From NCBI GenBank assembly GCA_944391695.1, contig CALXUO010000048.1:1-55430 (forward strand): a stretch of 55,430 bases of DNA. The letters run 5' to 3'. Source of the DNA: an uncultured Alphaproteobacteria bacterium. Its GTDB lineage: Bacteria; Pseudomonadota; Alphaproteobacteria; RF32; CAG-239. The translations under genes were made by a program, and so were the position numbers. This document shows, piece by piece, positions 44,365 to 54,859 of the stretch. The notes beneath the pieces were generated by a model. That model was not told where the DNA came from. It worked only from the letters and a program-made list of their open reading frames with translations, and did not search any database. Numbering within the stretch: position 1 is the stretch's first letter; each line of letters opens with the position of its first letter.

Positions 44365-44847
44365 TTAAGTATGATTTTTTAAATATGGAGCAAAAGCTTT
44401 AGCCACAGACCTATAGACATCTTTTTTAAAACTAATGATGTTTTCTACTGCTTCATCAATATCAACCCATTTAAATGCCCTAAATTCCACTTCTTGAGGA
44501 TTGGTTGCAAAATTTATTTCATCTTCGCAGCCCAAAAAACGCAACAATACCCAATGCTGTTCTTGCCCGATTTCATTCCAACCCAAAGCTTTGCGCTTTT
44601 CTCTCAATTGTTTTGGAAATTCATATCGCAAAGTATCAGGTAAAACATATACTGTTTCCACCGAGATTATACCTGTTTCTTCTTTAAGCTCTCTTAAAGC
44701 GGCGTCAATTATGTCTTCACCGTCTTCAATTCCGCCCTGAGGAAATTGCCAGCAATCTTCTTTTTTGTCGGCACGCGCACAAACCAATACTCTATTTTGG
44801 TCATTAAAAACAACAACACCTACATTTTTTCGATATCCGTCAGTCAT
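44365..44847 (-). CDS. rppH: RNA pyrophosphohydrolase RppH
   Basis: RppH removes pyrophosphate from 5'-triphosphate mRNA, starting decay. The 160-residue Nudix protein has the full box (38-60) with the REL-x-EE-x-G core. Its ATG shares an A with the stop of the upstream gene (TAATG), so translation is coupled. It is the last gene of the gpmI cluster. Confidence 0.93.
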   Translation of the reverse strand: MTDGYRKNVGVVVFNDQNRVLVCARADKKEDCWQFPQGGIEDGEDIIDAALRELKEETGIISVETVYVLPDTLRYEFPKQLREKRKALGWNEIGQEQHWVLLRFLGCEDEINFATNPQEVEFRAFKWVDIDEAVENIISFKKDVYRSVAKAFAPYLKNHT

Positions 44848-46034
44848 TATTCTACTACCAAATTTGATAAAGGAACCAAAGCAAACGGCTTAGATATTTC
44901 AAGTGTTTTGGCTTCTTCATAAGAAACTTGCGGCGAAAAAGTCTTAATCCAGTTATACAAAGCAAAAATAATTATCGGCTTAGGATCGACAACAATTAAG
45001 ACTTGACCGTTATCAAAAGCGATATCTTCGGCGCTTTGCAGATGTTTTTCAATAGTTTCTTTATCCATATCTTTGTTAATAACAATATCAGCTTTTCGTC
45101 TGGCCAAGCCATCAATTTCTATTTTGTCAATACCGTCTTCATTGGTTGCATCAACCACCAAGAGACCGCGGTTTTTTGCTTCTCTCAACAATGCGGACAA
45201 AAGGAGTTTGGCATTTTCATCAGCAATACCGTCTCTGATAATTAAACCACCCACGGGAGCAGGCTGCATAATTGTATTGCGAAACCTTTTCAACGTTTCA
45301 TCCAAAGACAAATTTAAGGTTATAGAAAGAGGTCCGGTGTCCTCTTTTAAGAAATCCCGAGACGACAATAATAAATCGACATAAGTCTCATGGCCGAGGT
45401 TTCTAGCCTTATTTATGGCGTCATAAGGTCTAGGAGTGTAAGGTGTAAAGCTTAAGGAAACTTCAGAATCCAAAGCCTCGGCTACTTTATTAACGGCATT
45501 GATGTCAAACCCCATTCCGGCAATAACAATAGCCACTTTCTTAAAATTAGGTTGAACATTAACTGTTGTCCCATAAGTGCTCCAAGGTTTTTTGCCGGTA
45601 TCGGAAATTTTTGGTAGATTACGATTATCTTCAGCTGGTTCAATTAACGTTTCGTCAAATTCAATATAATCCAGTTGTTGCGTTGCGGATTTTGCAGGCA
45701 AATTTTGCAATAAAGGCACATTCTTTAGTAAATCTTCCAAAGAAAATTCAGTGTCTTCTTCAGCTTTACGAACAGGTTTATTTTCTTTAATAACATCAAC
45801 AAAAATTTTTTCTTTTTTTGCTGTTCTAAAAGCAAATCTGTCCGGCAGCGTCAAGACAAATTTTGGGGCTTTGTTGTCTTTGTCAAACATCAGCTTATCG
45901 ATTTTTGACAAATATACCGGCTCGCTTTTTTCTTCGGCAAACCAATATCCGATTCCAAGCACAAAAGCCACAATCACCAAAACGGCGGTAATCAACTTGT
46001 CATATTTTTCTATAATATCGCGCAAAAGCCACAT
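44847..46034 (-). CDS. Divergent polysaccharide deacetylase family protein
   Basis: This 395-residue protein has one transmembrane segment (about 14-31), a spacer, and a periplasmic domain of the divergent polysaccharide deacetylase family with GMGFDIN near 174-180 and a late V-V-D-A-T. The family is uncharacterised in most bacteria; a role in cell wall or polysaccharide processing is inferred from the fold and from neighbouring envC and ctpA. It follows ctpA after four bases. Confidence 0.85.
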   Translation of the reverse strand: MWLLRDIIEKYDKLITAVLVIVAFVLGIGYWFAEEKSEPVYLSKIDKLMFDKDNKAPKFVLTLPDRFAFRTAKKEKIFVDVIKENKPVRKAEEDTEFSLEDLLKNVPLLQNLPAKSATQQLDYIEFDETLIEPAEDNRNLPKISDTGKKPWSTYGTTVNVQPNFKKVAIVIAGMGFDINAVNKVAEALDSEVSLSFTPYTPRPYDAINKARNLGHETYVDLLLSSRDFLKEDTGPLSITLNLSLDETLKRFRNTIMQPAPVGGLIIRDGIADENAKLLLSALLREAKNRGLLVVDATNEDGIDKIEIDGLARRKADIVINKDMDKETIEKHLQSAEDIAFDNGQVLIVVDPKPIIIFALYNWIKTFSPQVSYEEAKTLEISKPFALVPLSNLVVE

Positions 46035-46038
46035 TCCC

Positions 46039-47328
46039 CTATTTGTCTTGCGTATAAATATTAAGAGCTTTAACTAAATCGACCGCTCTGGAGAGCTGAT
46101 AATCTTTGCGCCAGTCTTTATCTTCGTCTTTAGTATCATCCTTTTTCTTTTTATCATCCTTAATGGTTTCATTTTTCAAAGCATTAATATATTCGGCCTC
46201 GCTAAAACCATATTCATTGGTAAATTCCTCAATTTTTGCAGGATGCACCACAATATCAGGTTCAATACCGGTTGCCTGAATTGAGCGCCCCGAAGGAGTA
46301 TAGTATCTGGCGGTAGTTAGGCGCATAGCTCCGTCATTTCCCAAAGGAACAACAGTCTGCACACTACCTTTACCGAAAGATTTTTCGCCTATAACGACAG
46401 CCCTTTTGTGGTCTTGCAAAGCCCCTGCCACAATTTCCGAGGCCGAGGCCGAACCGTTATTAATCAGCACTACAATAGGTAGTCCTTCGGTAATATCTTT
46501 GCCTTTGGCGGAATAACGCAAGGTGTCTTCTTCATTTCGGGCTCTGGTTGAAACAACCTCGCCCTGATCCAAAAACAAACTTGATACGGCAACCGCCTGA
46601 TCCAAAAGCCCTCCAGGGTTGTTTCTCACATCCAAAACAATACCTTTCAAAGGCTCTTTGCGACCTTTCTGGGCTTTTTCAAACGCTTTTTTAATATCTT
46701 TATCTACATCTTCAGAGAAAGAGCCAATTCTTATGTATAAAACGTTATGGTCTTTAATATCGCTTTTAACCGATTGTGTTTTAATTTCTTCACGTTTTAA
46801 AGTAACATCAAAAGGCTTTTCATTAATTCTTCTGATAGTCAGTTTTACTTTTGTACCTGGTTTGCCGCGCATTTTGTCAACAGCCTCATTTAATGTCATG
46901 CCGATGATAGTTTCGCCGTCGATATTGGTAATATAATCACCAGGTTTAAGTCCAGCCTTAAAAGCAGGGGTGTCATCGATAGGGGATACAATTTTAACCA
47001 CACCTTGTTCCATGGTTATCTCGATTCCCAAACCGCCGAATTTCCCGGAAGTTTGCTCATTCATATACTTAAAATCTTTTTCATCCAAGTAGCTTGAATG
47101 AGGATCAAGAGAAGTCAACATTCCATTAATTGCTGCTTCAATCAACTGCTTATCGCTTACTTCTTCAACATAAGAAGCTTTAGCTCTTTCCAATACCTCA
47201 CCGAACAAATTCAAAAGCTCATAAGAGGTTATATCCTCATCTTTATTGTCCTTAGCCGGTTTAGCTTCGCAAGCAACGGCATTCATCATCAAAGCCGTCA
47301 AAGTAATTATAAGCAGTTTTTTAAGCAT
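46039..47328 (-). CDS. ctpA: S41 family C-terminal processing peptidase
   Basis: This 429-residue periplasmic protease has a signal peptide with a possible lipobox (AVAC near 20), a PDZ domain (about 95-180) and a catalytic domain with the Ser in NGSASASE and the Lys in GEKSFGKG. CtpA-type enzymes degrade envelope proteins, including murein enzymes. It lies between envC and the deacetylase. Confidence 0.93.
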   Translation of the reverse strand: MLKKLLIITLTALMMNAVACEAKPAKDNKDEDITSYELLNLFGEVLERAKASYVEEVSDKQLIEAAINGMLTSLDPHSSYLDEKDFKYMNEQTSGKFGGLGIEITMEQGVVKIVSPIDDTPAFKAGLKPGDYITNIDGETIIGMTLNEAVDKMRGKPGTKVKLTIRRINEKPFDVTLKREEIKTQSVKSDIKDHNVLYIRIGSFSEDVDKDIKKAFEKAQKGRKEPLKGIVLDVRNNPGGLLDQAVAVSSLFLDQGEVVSTRARNEEDTLRYSAKGKDITEGLPIVVLINNGSASASEIVAGALQDHKRAVVIGEKSFGKGSVQTVVPLGNDGAMRLTTARYYTPSGRSIQATGIEPDIVVHPAKIEEFTNEYGFSEAEYINALKNETIKDDKKKKDDTKDEDKDWRKDYQLSRAVDLVKALNIYTQDK

Positions 47329-47347
47329 CGTAACACACCCCTAATTT

Positions 47348-48577
47348 CTAAATTTTAAACCAAGCTGCCGGATTAATCGGCTGATTATTTTTACGCAACT
47401 CAACATATAATTCCGCATTTTCCTGTTTAGGCATCACGCCTATTGGTTCTCCGGCCAACAGCATTTGTCCTAACTCAACATCTATATTGCCCAGCCCAGC
47501 CATCAAAGACAAATATCCCTCGCCATGTTCCACAATAATCATATTACCATATCCTCTAAATGGTCCTGCAAACACCACAGCCCCGTCAAAAGGAGAAATA
47601 ACCTGCGCATTTTCTCTAGTGGCAATGGTTATTCCTTTTGCCGAAACACCGCCTGCTTGCTGCTCGCCATAACGCGAGATAACTTTTCCTCTGGCAGGAA
47701 CTGGCAATTTTCCTTTAGCCAAAGCAAAACCGTGCGCTATATTTGTTATAGCGGCTTGCTCAGATTTAATCAAGTCATCAGATTGTTTTTCCTCTAGTTT
47801 TCTTTTTTCTTCTTCTCTGCGGCGTCGTTCGGCCTCTTTTGCTTCTTTTTCTTGGCGTTGTTTTTCGATTTGCTTTAACAAGTCGCGCAAATCCTGCGCT
47901 TGAGAGGCGAGCTTATCCATATTCTTTTTAGTTTGTTCAGATTTAATCTCAACACTATTGCGCAATTTTGATTTTTTTTGCACCAACTGTTGCATTCTTT
48001 TGTGTTCAGCCTGCAGTAATATTTTTTGTTTAGATATTTCGCTGATTTGCTTTTCGATTTTTTGTTTTTTGGTAGCAATAGTCTGTAAATTTTCACGAAT
48101 TCTTTCAGCATTTTCTTCCAAATGCGGCACGGTTTCGCGCAAAACAATGGCGCTTCTTATTATATCCACCGGCCCCAGAGGTTGCACCAAAAGCGATTCT
48201 GTAGGTTTAAGAGCCAGATTTTGCAGAGCTGCCAAAGTTTTTATTAAATTATCGTCTTCTTTGGTAAAGCCTTTTTGAGCCTCTTCAAGATCTTCTTCCA
48301 AAGCCTTTAATTGATTTTCCATATTAGACAGCCGGTCCTCATTATTTTGAATTTGTCTTGCCGCCTTAACCATCTCGCGACTAACCTGAGTTAATTCAAG
48401 ATTGATTTGGGTGGCTTGGGCCTGCAGCTTTTTGTGTTCCATACTTTGTTGCAATACTTGCTCTTCCATTTTTTTCAAGTCTTCTTTTGACGGTTTTGCA
48501 GCTTCGGCGGTATTGAGGCTAAAACCGAGCAACACCGCCGCCAGAACACTGTATTTAAAAGCTGTTTTCAAGTCCAT
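47348..48577 (-). CDS. envC: EnvC-like murein hydrolase activator
   Basis: This 409-residue exported protein has a signal peptide (1-26), a long coiled coil (about 30-270, Lys/Gln/Glu-rich) and a C-terminal LytM domain. The LytM metal residues are missing: the region reads GVSAKGITIA and VEHGEGYLSLM without the H-x-H. This is typical of EnvC, which activates amidases and has no hydrolase activity itself. It follows gpmI after three bases. Confidence 0.9.
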   Translation of the reverse strand: MDLKTAFKYSVLAAVLLGFSLNTAEAAKPSKEDLKKMEEQVLQQSMEHKKLQAQATQINLELTQVSREMVKAARQIQNNEDRLSNMENQLKALEEDLEEAQKGFTKEDDNLIKTLAALQNLALKPTESLLVQPLGPVDIIRSAIVLRETVPHLEENAERIRENLQTIATKKQKIEKQISEISKQKILLQAEHKRMQQLVQKKSKLRNSVEIKSEQTKKNMDKLASQAQDLRDLLKQIEKQRQEKEAKEAERRRREEEKRKLEEKQSDDLIKSEQAAITNIAHGFALAKGKLPVPARGKVISRYGEQQAGGVSAKGITIATRENAQVISPFDGAVVFAGPFRGYGNMIIVEHGEGYLSLMAGLGNIDVELGQMLLAGEPIGVMPKQENAELYVELRKNNQPINPAAWFKI

Positions 48578-48580
48578 CGC

Positions 48581-50113
48581 CTATCTCTTTAATAACGAAA
48601 CTCCGGTCATCTCATTAGGTTGTTTAATGCCCAAAAGCTCAAGCATTGTCGGCGCAATATCAGCAAGTCTTCCGTCTTTCAAAGCTTTAACTCCGCTTTT
48701 GTCATTAACCAATATTGCTTGTACTTTGCCAACCGTGTGCGCCGTATAAGGCTGACCGGTAACCTCGTCAACCATTTTTTCGACATTTCCGTGATCAGCG
48801 GTTACAATCAACACACCGCCGACATCTTTGATTGCTTTTTCAACTTTGCCCAAACATTCGTCAACTGCAGCCACGGCTTTTAATGCGGCCTCCATAATAC
48901 CGGTATGTCCCACCATATCACCGTTGGCAAAATTGCAGATGATTACATCAAATTTTTTGTTTTCGATAGCCTGAACCAATTGCTCGGTAACTTCATAAAC
49001 GCTCATCTCTGGCTTTAGATCATAAGTCGCAACTTTTGGGCTGGCAATTAAAATACGTTCTTCACCCTTAAATTCGCGTTCTTCGCCGCCGTTAAAAAAG
49101 AACGTAACATGAGCATATTTTTCGGTTTCGGCAATACGCAGCTGGGTTAAACCGTGTTCTGCCACCACTTCGCCCAAAATATTAACCAGCTGCTCCGGCG
49201 GAAAGATGGTTTGCATAAAGCGGTTGTGGTCAACCGAATATTCCGTCATTCCGATATGCGATGAGAATTTAACGGTTTTTTTGCGCGCAAATCCGCTAAA
49301 CTCGGTATCGGCCAAAGCATAAAGGATTTCTCTTGCTCTATCGGCCCTGAAATTTGCCATCAAAACAGCATCGCCATCTTGCATTCCTTGATAGTTGCCG
49401 ATAACTGCCGGTATAACAAACTCATCGGTAACCTTGTCGGCATAAGATGCTTTTATGGCCTCATCGGCGCTGGCAAAACGTTTACCGTCGGCAAACACCA
49501 TATTGTTATAAGCTTTTTCGATTCTATCCCAGCGTTTATCGCGGTCCATGGCATAGAAGCGGCCCTCAATGGTGGCAATTTCCACATTATGCAAATTGGC
49601 AATATCTTTTTCAAACTGCGTCAGATATTGGACGGCTGACGATGGCGGCGTATCACGTCCGTCCAAAAAGGCATGAACCCTGACCGGAATGCCGTGGCTG
49701 CTGACAATTTTTGCCAAAGCCAAAACATGGCTTTGCATCGAGTGTACTCCGCCCGGCGACATCAATCCCATAAGATGGCAAGTTTTGCCGTTATTACGCA
49801 AAGTTTCAATCATCTTAAGCAAGGCTGGATTTTTAGCCAAGCTTCCATCCTTAATAGCTTGATCAATTTTCGGCAGATCTTGCATAACCACGCGTCCTGC
49901 ACCAAGATTGGTGTGTCCCACTTCGGAGTTGCCCATTTGTCCCTCGGGCAAACCAACCGCCAGACCTGAGGTTTCAACAAAACCGTGTGGGCATTCTTTA
50001 AGCAATCTGTGCCAATTTGGAGTATGTCCGTTTTCAATGGCATTATCGGGAGTAATTTTTTCGCGGTATCCCCAGCCGTCCAAAATAAGAAGCATTACAG
50101 GTTTTTGTGTCAT
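48581..50113 (-). CDS. gpmI: 2,3-bisphosphoglycerate-independent phosphoglycerate mutase
   Basis: GpmI converts 3- to 2-phosphoglycerate in glycolysis and uses manganese. The 510-residue protein has L-L-I-L-D-G-W-G at the start, the catalytic Ser in GNSEVGH (about 62) and the late T-A-D-H-G-N metal motif. It heads the cluster leading to rppH. Confidence 0.95.
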   Translation of the reverse strand: MTQKPVMLLILDGWGYREKITPDNAIENGHTPNWHRLLKECPHGFVETSGLAVGLPEGQMGNSEVGHTNLGAGRVVMQDLPKIDQAIKDGSLAKNPALLKMIETLRNNGKTCHLMGLMSPGGVHSMQSHVLALAKIVSSHGIPVRVHAFLDGRDTPPSSAVQYLTQFEKDIANLHNVEIATIEGRFYAMDRDKRWDRIEKAYNNMVFADGKRFASADEAIKASYADKVTDEFVIPAVIGNYQGMQDGDAVLMANFRADRAREILYALADTEFSGFARKKTVKFSSHIGMTEYSVDHNRFMQTIFPPEQLVNILGEVVAEHGLTQLRIAETEKYAHVTFFFNGGEEREFKGEERILIASPKVATYDLKPEMSVYEVTEQLVQAIENKKFDVIICNFANGDMVGHTGIMEAALKAVAAVDECLGKVEKAIKDVGGVLIVTADHGNVEKMVDEVTGQPYTAHTVGKVQAILVNDKSGVKALKDGRLADIAPTMLELLGIKQPNEMTGVSLLKR

Positions 50114-50199
50114 TTTCTCATATCCTTTATATTTCGTAAAAACTTTTTGCCATTATATATAATATTTCCCAAACTAAAAGCACTATTTTTTTTAAAATT

Positions 50200-51972
50200 T
50201 TACTGCATGATTTTTTTCCAAATTTTTCCCGGCAAACCGGAGCCATAAACATATTTCATTGGCGAATCATCATCATTTCCGACCCACACCGCACAGATTA
50301 AATCATCATCAAAACCGACAAACCAGGCATCGCGGTGGTCTTGCGAAGTTCCGGTTTTGCCGTATACTTCACGGCCAATATTGGCATTACGTCCGGTTCC
50401 GGTTTTCATTACCTCGCGCAGAAGTTTTTTCATCAATATGGTTTTGTCTTCTGCAAATATTCGCAAAGGCCCGCTGCCTAGCCGCTGATAAAGCTGAAAA
50501 CCATCGTTGCTGTAAATTTCCTCCACCGTATACGGCCGAACCGCCAAGCCGCCGTTTAAGATTGTTGCATAAGCTGCCGCCAAATCAATAACTTTAACCC
50601 CTGATGTTCCCAAAGCCAAAGACAAATCATTTTCCAAATTGGTAGTGATGCCCATTTTTTTGGCATTGCTGATAATGGCTCCGGTGCCGATTTTTCTTGC
50701 CAAATTGATGGTTGCCAAATTAAGCGACTTGGCAAAAGCCTGTCTCAAGGTCACCGGCCCGTAAACTTTATGATCGTCGTTTTCCGGCATCCAATCGCCG
50801 AATTTTACCGGCTTGTCCTCAATAATATCCTCGGGCATCATTCCTTGGTTGATTGCTGTCATATAAACAAACAGCTTAAACGCCGATCCCGGTTGGCGTA
50901 TCGCCTGAGTTGCGCGGTTAAATTGGCTTTGCCAGTAATTAACTCCGCCAACCATGGCTTTGATGGCGCCTTGTTTATCCATCACCACCACCGCACCTTG
51001 AGTAACATTTTTATCTTTGGCATTGGCAAGTTCTTCTTGCAAGATTTTGGATGCTTTTTCCTGCAACTCTTGGTCAAGCGTGGTCAAAGCATAGATATCT
51101 TGTTCTTGCTCGCCGATGCGGGCAATGATTTCATTATAGGCAAAATCGGCAAAATAGGCTCCGTCTTTTACTTTTGCCGGTTTTTCTTTACCCAGTGGCA
51201 TTTTAAGCGCTCGGTTATAATCTTCCTCTGACAAGAGATTTGTATCTTTCATAATTCCCAAAACCACAGATGCTCTTTCAAGTGCTCTTTCTTTTGAGGC
51301 AATAGGGTTATAGCGCGACGGAGCTTTAAGCATTCCGGCCAAAATGGCTCCTTCCAAAATATTCAAGTCGCGCGAGGTTTTTTGAAAATATTTTTGCGCT
51401 GCCGCCTCAATGCCATAAGCGCCGTTGCCGAAATATACACGGTTCAGATAAAGGGTCAAAATCTGCTCTTTGGAGAATTTATATTCCAGCCAAAAAGCAA
51501 GCAAAAGCTCTTGTGCTTTGCGGTTAATGGTTTTTTTGTTGGTTAGAAACAAATTTTTGGCCACTTGCTGGGTGATGGTGCTGCCACCTTGGACAAACCT
51601 TCCGGCAAAGACGTTGGCAAACATGGCGCGGGTAAAAGATATTATATCAAACCCGAAATGGCCGTAAAAGCGCCTGTCTTCGGTATAGACAATAGCATCC
51701 ACCACATATTGCGGCAGCTCTTCTGCGCGGATGATTTCGGAATATACCGTGCCAAAACTTTGCACTTCGTTGCCGTTTTCGGCAATAATGGTGGTAGAGG
51801 GCAGACGCGTGCGATTAATTGCCTCGTCCAAATCGGGCAAAGTTATCAGACAAAACAACAGATAGACCAAAAGCAAAGACCCCGCAAACAAGCCTAGCTT
51901 AAACAGTTTTATCCATTTGCTGTTGTGTTTTTTGCGTTTTGTTGTTTTATGTTTTTTGGTCTTTTTTGCCAC
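50200..51972 (-). CDS. Class A penicillin-binding protein (PBP1A type)
   Basis: This 590-residue bifunctional murein synthase has a basic N-terminus, one transmembrane segment (about 21-43), a GT51 glycosyltransferase domain with the catalytic Glu98 in TEDRRFYGHFG and GGSTITQQ (129-136), and a transpeptidase with SxxK (S363, K366), SLN (416-418) and KTG (539-541). All catalytic motifs are intact. Start is GTG at 51972 with GAGGTGAG upstream. It could be activated by the LpoA-like protein at 8616. Confidence 0.92.
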   Translation of the reverse strand: MAKKTKKHKTTKRKKHNSKWIKLFKLGLFAGSLLLVYLLFCLITLPDLDEAINRTRLPSTTIIAENGNEVQSFGTVYSEIIRAEELPQYVVDAIVYTEDRRFYGHFGFDIISFTRAMFANVFAGRFVQGGSTITQQVAKNLFLTNKKTINRKAQELLLAFWLEYKFSKEQILTLYLNRVYFGNGAYGIEAAAQKYFQKTSRDLNILEGAILAGMLKAPSRYNPIASKERALERASVVLGIMKDTNLLSEEDYNRALKMPLGKEKPAKVKDGAYFADFAYNEIIARIGEQEQDIYALTTLDQELQEKASKILQEELANAKDKNVTQGAVVVMDKQGAIKAMVGGVNYWQSQFNRATQAIRQPGSAFKLFVYMTAINQGMMPEDIIEDKPVKFGDWMPENDDHKVYGPVTLRQAFAKSLNLATINLARKIGTGAIISNAKKMGITTNLENDLSLALGTSGVKVIDLAAAYATILNGGLAVRPYTVEEIYSNDGFQLYQRLGSGPLRIFAEDKTILMKKLLREVMKTGTGRNANIGREVYGKTGTSQDHRDAWFVGFDDDLICAVWVGNDDDSPMKYVYGSGLPGKIWKKIMQ

Positions 51973-52125
51973 GTCTCACCTCATAAATTACCGATTCTTT
52001 TGTTTCTTTTATCACAAATAGGTTAAAGAAAATTTTAATGTTATAAACCTTTTTAATTTGTTGGCTTTGTGTTAAATAATCTGGTAGACTTTTTTTGTTT
52101 TAATCATAAGCGGAGTTTTTGTTAG

Positions 52126-54849
52126 ATGAGCGGGAAGATATGTTTAATTGATGGTTCGGGCTATATTTTCAGGGCGTTTTATGGCCTTCCGCCGCTCACC
52201 GCTCCCGACGGCACGCCGGTTAATGCCGTCTATGGTTTTACCAATATGTTTCTAAGGCTCACCACCAAAATAGATTGCGACTATTGCTTGGTTTTGTTTG
52301 ACGCCAAACGGCAAAATTTCCGCAACGACATCTATCCCGACTACAAAGGCACCCGCAAAGAAACCCCGCCCGAGCTTATACCTCAGTTTCCGCTGATTCG
52401 CGAGGCTGTCAATGTCCTAAACATCAGCTTTCTTGAGCAAGAAGGTTATGAGGCCGATGATTTAATCGCCACTTTTGCCGACAAGGCTCTCTCCCAAGGG
52501 CTTGATGTGGTGGTTGTCTCCGGTGACAAAGATTTGATGCAGCTTATTCGCCCGCATGTTGAATTTTATGATCCGATGAAAGACAAGTTTTTTACGCCTG
52601 AGGATGTCAAAGAAAAATTCGGCGTCTATCCCGACAAAGTGGTAGAGGTTCAAGCTCTTTCGGGCGATAGTATCGACAATGTGCCGGGTATCCCCGGCAT
52701 TGGCCCCAAAACCGCCGCCCAGCTTATTAACGAATATGGCTCGGTCGAGGGCTTGCTTGCCCATGCGCAAGAGATAAAGCAGGAAAAGCGCCGCCAGGCT
52801 GTTATTGATAATGCCGAAAACGCGCGGATTTCGCTTCGGTTGGTAACCCTAAAAAACGATGTTCCGGTTACTCAAAACATCAAAGATTTTGTTTGTCGCT
52901 GTCCCGATGCTGAGCGGTTGCATGCTTTTATCGATAAATATGGTTTTAATTCGCTAAAAAATCGGGTTGAAAAATGGCTCTCCGAGCGGTGTCGTCAGGT
53001 ATCGGAGCATATTGTGCCCCAAATCATAAAAAAATATACCTTGGTTAACGACGAAAAAAGCCTCCAGGCGCTTGCCTTGCGCATCAAGGAAGAGCGGATG
53101 TTTGCGCTTTCAGTTGCCTCAAGCGGGCTGTTTGCCAAGCCCGAGGGGCTTGGTATTGCTGTCAAATTTGGCGAGGCCTACTGCCTTCCGCTAAAGGTGC
53201 AAACATCTGGCAACATGGATTTGTTTGCCGCCGCAGATGATAAAAAATATATCAATGCTGACTTGTTTGCGCGCTATCTCAAACCTTTGTTTGCCGATTC
53301 TTCCATCCTCAAAATTGGGCATAATCTAAAAGATGCCATGCATCTCATTGCCAAAAGTTTTGGCCAAACGGCATTTTTCCCTTATGATGATGTGGCGGTA
53401 ATGTCCTATTGTTTGGATAGTTCCGAGCATTCTCATGACCTAAATACGCTTGCCTCACTCTTTTTTGAAGAAACTCTGCCCTCTTTGGATGATATGTTAG
53501 GCACTGGCAAATCCCGTCAAAGTTTTAACTCAATAGAAGAAACCCAAGCTTTGGAATATCTTTGCTCGCAGGCTGACTATACTTTAAGGCTGCAAATCTT
53601 TTTGCGCCGCCGTTTGCTTGATGAAAAACGCACTCGTGTTTATGAGGTTTTTGATCGCCCCCTGCTTCAAACTCTTTATAATATGGAAACCCGCGGTGTA
53701 AAGGTCAATGCGCAAGAGCTAACGGAGTTAAGCCGCTATTTTGATGAAAGAATGAAGTCGCTTGAGGCTGAGATTTTTGCTATTTCCGGCGAGGAAGTTA
53801 ATGTCGGCTCGCCCAAACAAATCGGCGATATCTTGTTTGGCAAACTGGGGTTAAAGGGCAAAAAAACCGCCTCAGGCGCTTGGGCCACCGGGGCTGATAT
53901 TTTGGCCGATTTGGCAGACGAGGGGATTGAGCTTGCCGCTAAAATTTTGGATTGGCGCGAGCTAAGCAAGCTCAAATCGACCTACACCGATTCTCTGTCC
54001 GTATTGCTTGATAGCACGGGTCGTGTCCATACCACCTATGCCCAAACCGTTGCCAACACCGGCAGGCTGGCCTCCAACAATCCCAATTTGCAAAACATTC
54101 CCATCCGCAGCGAAGACGGGCGCAAAATCCGCTCTTGTTTTATTGCTAAAGAAGGCCACAAGCTGATATCTTGCGACTATTCGCAAGTAGAGCTGAGGCT
54201 TTTGGCCGATGTTGCCGATGTCAAAAAGCTCAAAGAAGCCTTTGCCCAAGGCATTGATATTCATACCGCCACCGCCTCGCATGTGTTTGGCGTATCGCCC
54301 GATAAGGTTGATGCCAATTTGCGCCGCCATGCCAAGGCGATAAACTTTGGCATTGTCTATGGTATTTCGGCTTTTGGTCTGGCCAAAAACATCGGCGTAT
54401 CAACATCCGAGGCCAAGGCCTATATTGATGCCTATTTTGCCCAAATGCCCGAGATTAAAACTTATATGGAAAAAACTATTGCCTTTGCCCATGCCCATGG
54501 CTATGTCGAAACGCCTTTTGGGCGCAAGTGCTCGGTTTTGGGGATTAATGACGCCAACAAGCGTTTGTCTGCCAATGCCGAGCGTGTGGCAATCAATGCG
54601 CCGATTCAAGGCGGCGCGGCCGATATCATCAAGCTTGCCATGAACAAAATCGAGAATGTCTTGTCCTCGCAAGGCCTCAAGACCAAAATGCTTTTGCAGG
54701 TGCATGACGAGTTGGTTTTTGAAGCCCCCGATGAAGAAGTCAACGAAGCCCTAAAACTTGTCAAATACCATATGGAAAACATTGTTGATTCATCGGTTGA
54801 ATTCAAGGCCGAGGCCGGCGTCGGCCAAACCTGGACCGAAGCCCACTAA
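52126..54849 (+). CDS. polA: DNA polymerase I, proofreading site lost
   Basis: The 907-residue protein has the 5'-3' nuclease domain (1-280), a middle domain, and the family A polymerase with D-Y-S-Q-V-E-L-R, the O helix and V-H-D-E-L-V-F. The 3'-5' exonuclease motif I, normally D-x-E in an F-A-F-D-T-E-T block, reads FALSVASSG at about 326-334, so both metal residues are gone. G-H-N-L-K and Y-L-C-S-Q-A-D-Y remnants persist. Without proofreading, gap filling may be less accurate. GGAG lies upstream of the ATG. Confidence 0.93.
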   Translation: MSGKICLIDGSGYIFRAFYGLPPLTAPDGTPVNAVYGFTNMFLRLTTKIDCDYCLVLFDAKRQNFRNDIYPDYKGTRKETPPELIPQFPLIREAVNVLNISFLEQEGYEADDLIATFADKALSQGLDVVVVSGDKDLMQLIRPHVEFYDPMKDKFFTPEDVKEKFGVYPDKVVEVQALSGDSIDNVPGIPGIGPKTAAQLINEYGSVEGLLAHAQEIKQEKRRQAVIDNAENARISLRLVTLKNDVPVTQNIKDFVCRCPDAERLHAFIDKYGFNSLKNRVEKWLSERCRQVSEHIVPQIIKKYTLVNDEKSLQALALRIKEERMFALSVASSGLFAKPEGLGIAVKFGEAYCLPLKVQTSGNMDLFAAADDKKYINADLFARYLKPLFADSSILKIGHNLKDAMHLIAKSFGQTAFFPYDDVAVMSYCLDSSEHSHDLNTLASLFFEETLPSLDDMLGTGKSRQSFNSIEETQALEYLCSQADYTLRLQIFLRRRLLDEKRTRVYEVFDRPLLQTLYNMETRGVKVNAQELTELSRYFDERMKSLEAEIFAISGEEVNVGSPKQIGDILFGKLGLKGKKTASGAWATGADILADLADEGIELAAKILDWRELSKLKSTYTDSLSVLLDSTGRVHTTYAQTVANTGRLASNNPNLQNIPIRSEDGRKIRSCFIAKEGHKLISCDYSQVELRLLADVADVKKLKEAFAQGIDIHTATASHVFGVSPDKVDANLRRHAKAINFGIVYGISAFGLAKNIGVSTSEAKAYIDAYFAQMPEIKTYMEKTIAFAHAHGYVETPFGRKCSVLGINDANKRLSANAERVAINAPIQGGAADIIKLAMNKIENVLSSQGLKTKMLLQVHDELVFEAPDEEVNEALKLVKYHMENIVDSSVEFKAEAGVGQTWTEAH

Positions 54850-54859
54850 TAAAATGACG

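Noticed and set aside
47348..48577. envC as a decayed peptidase
   Set aside because: Loss of metal residues is normal for the amidase-activating EnvC type.
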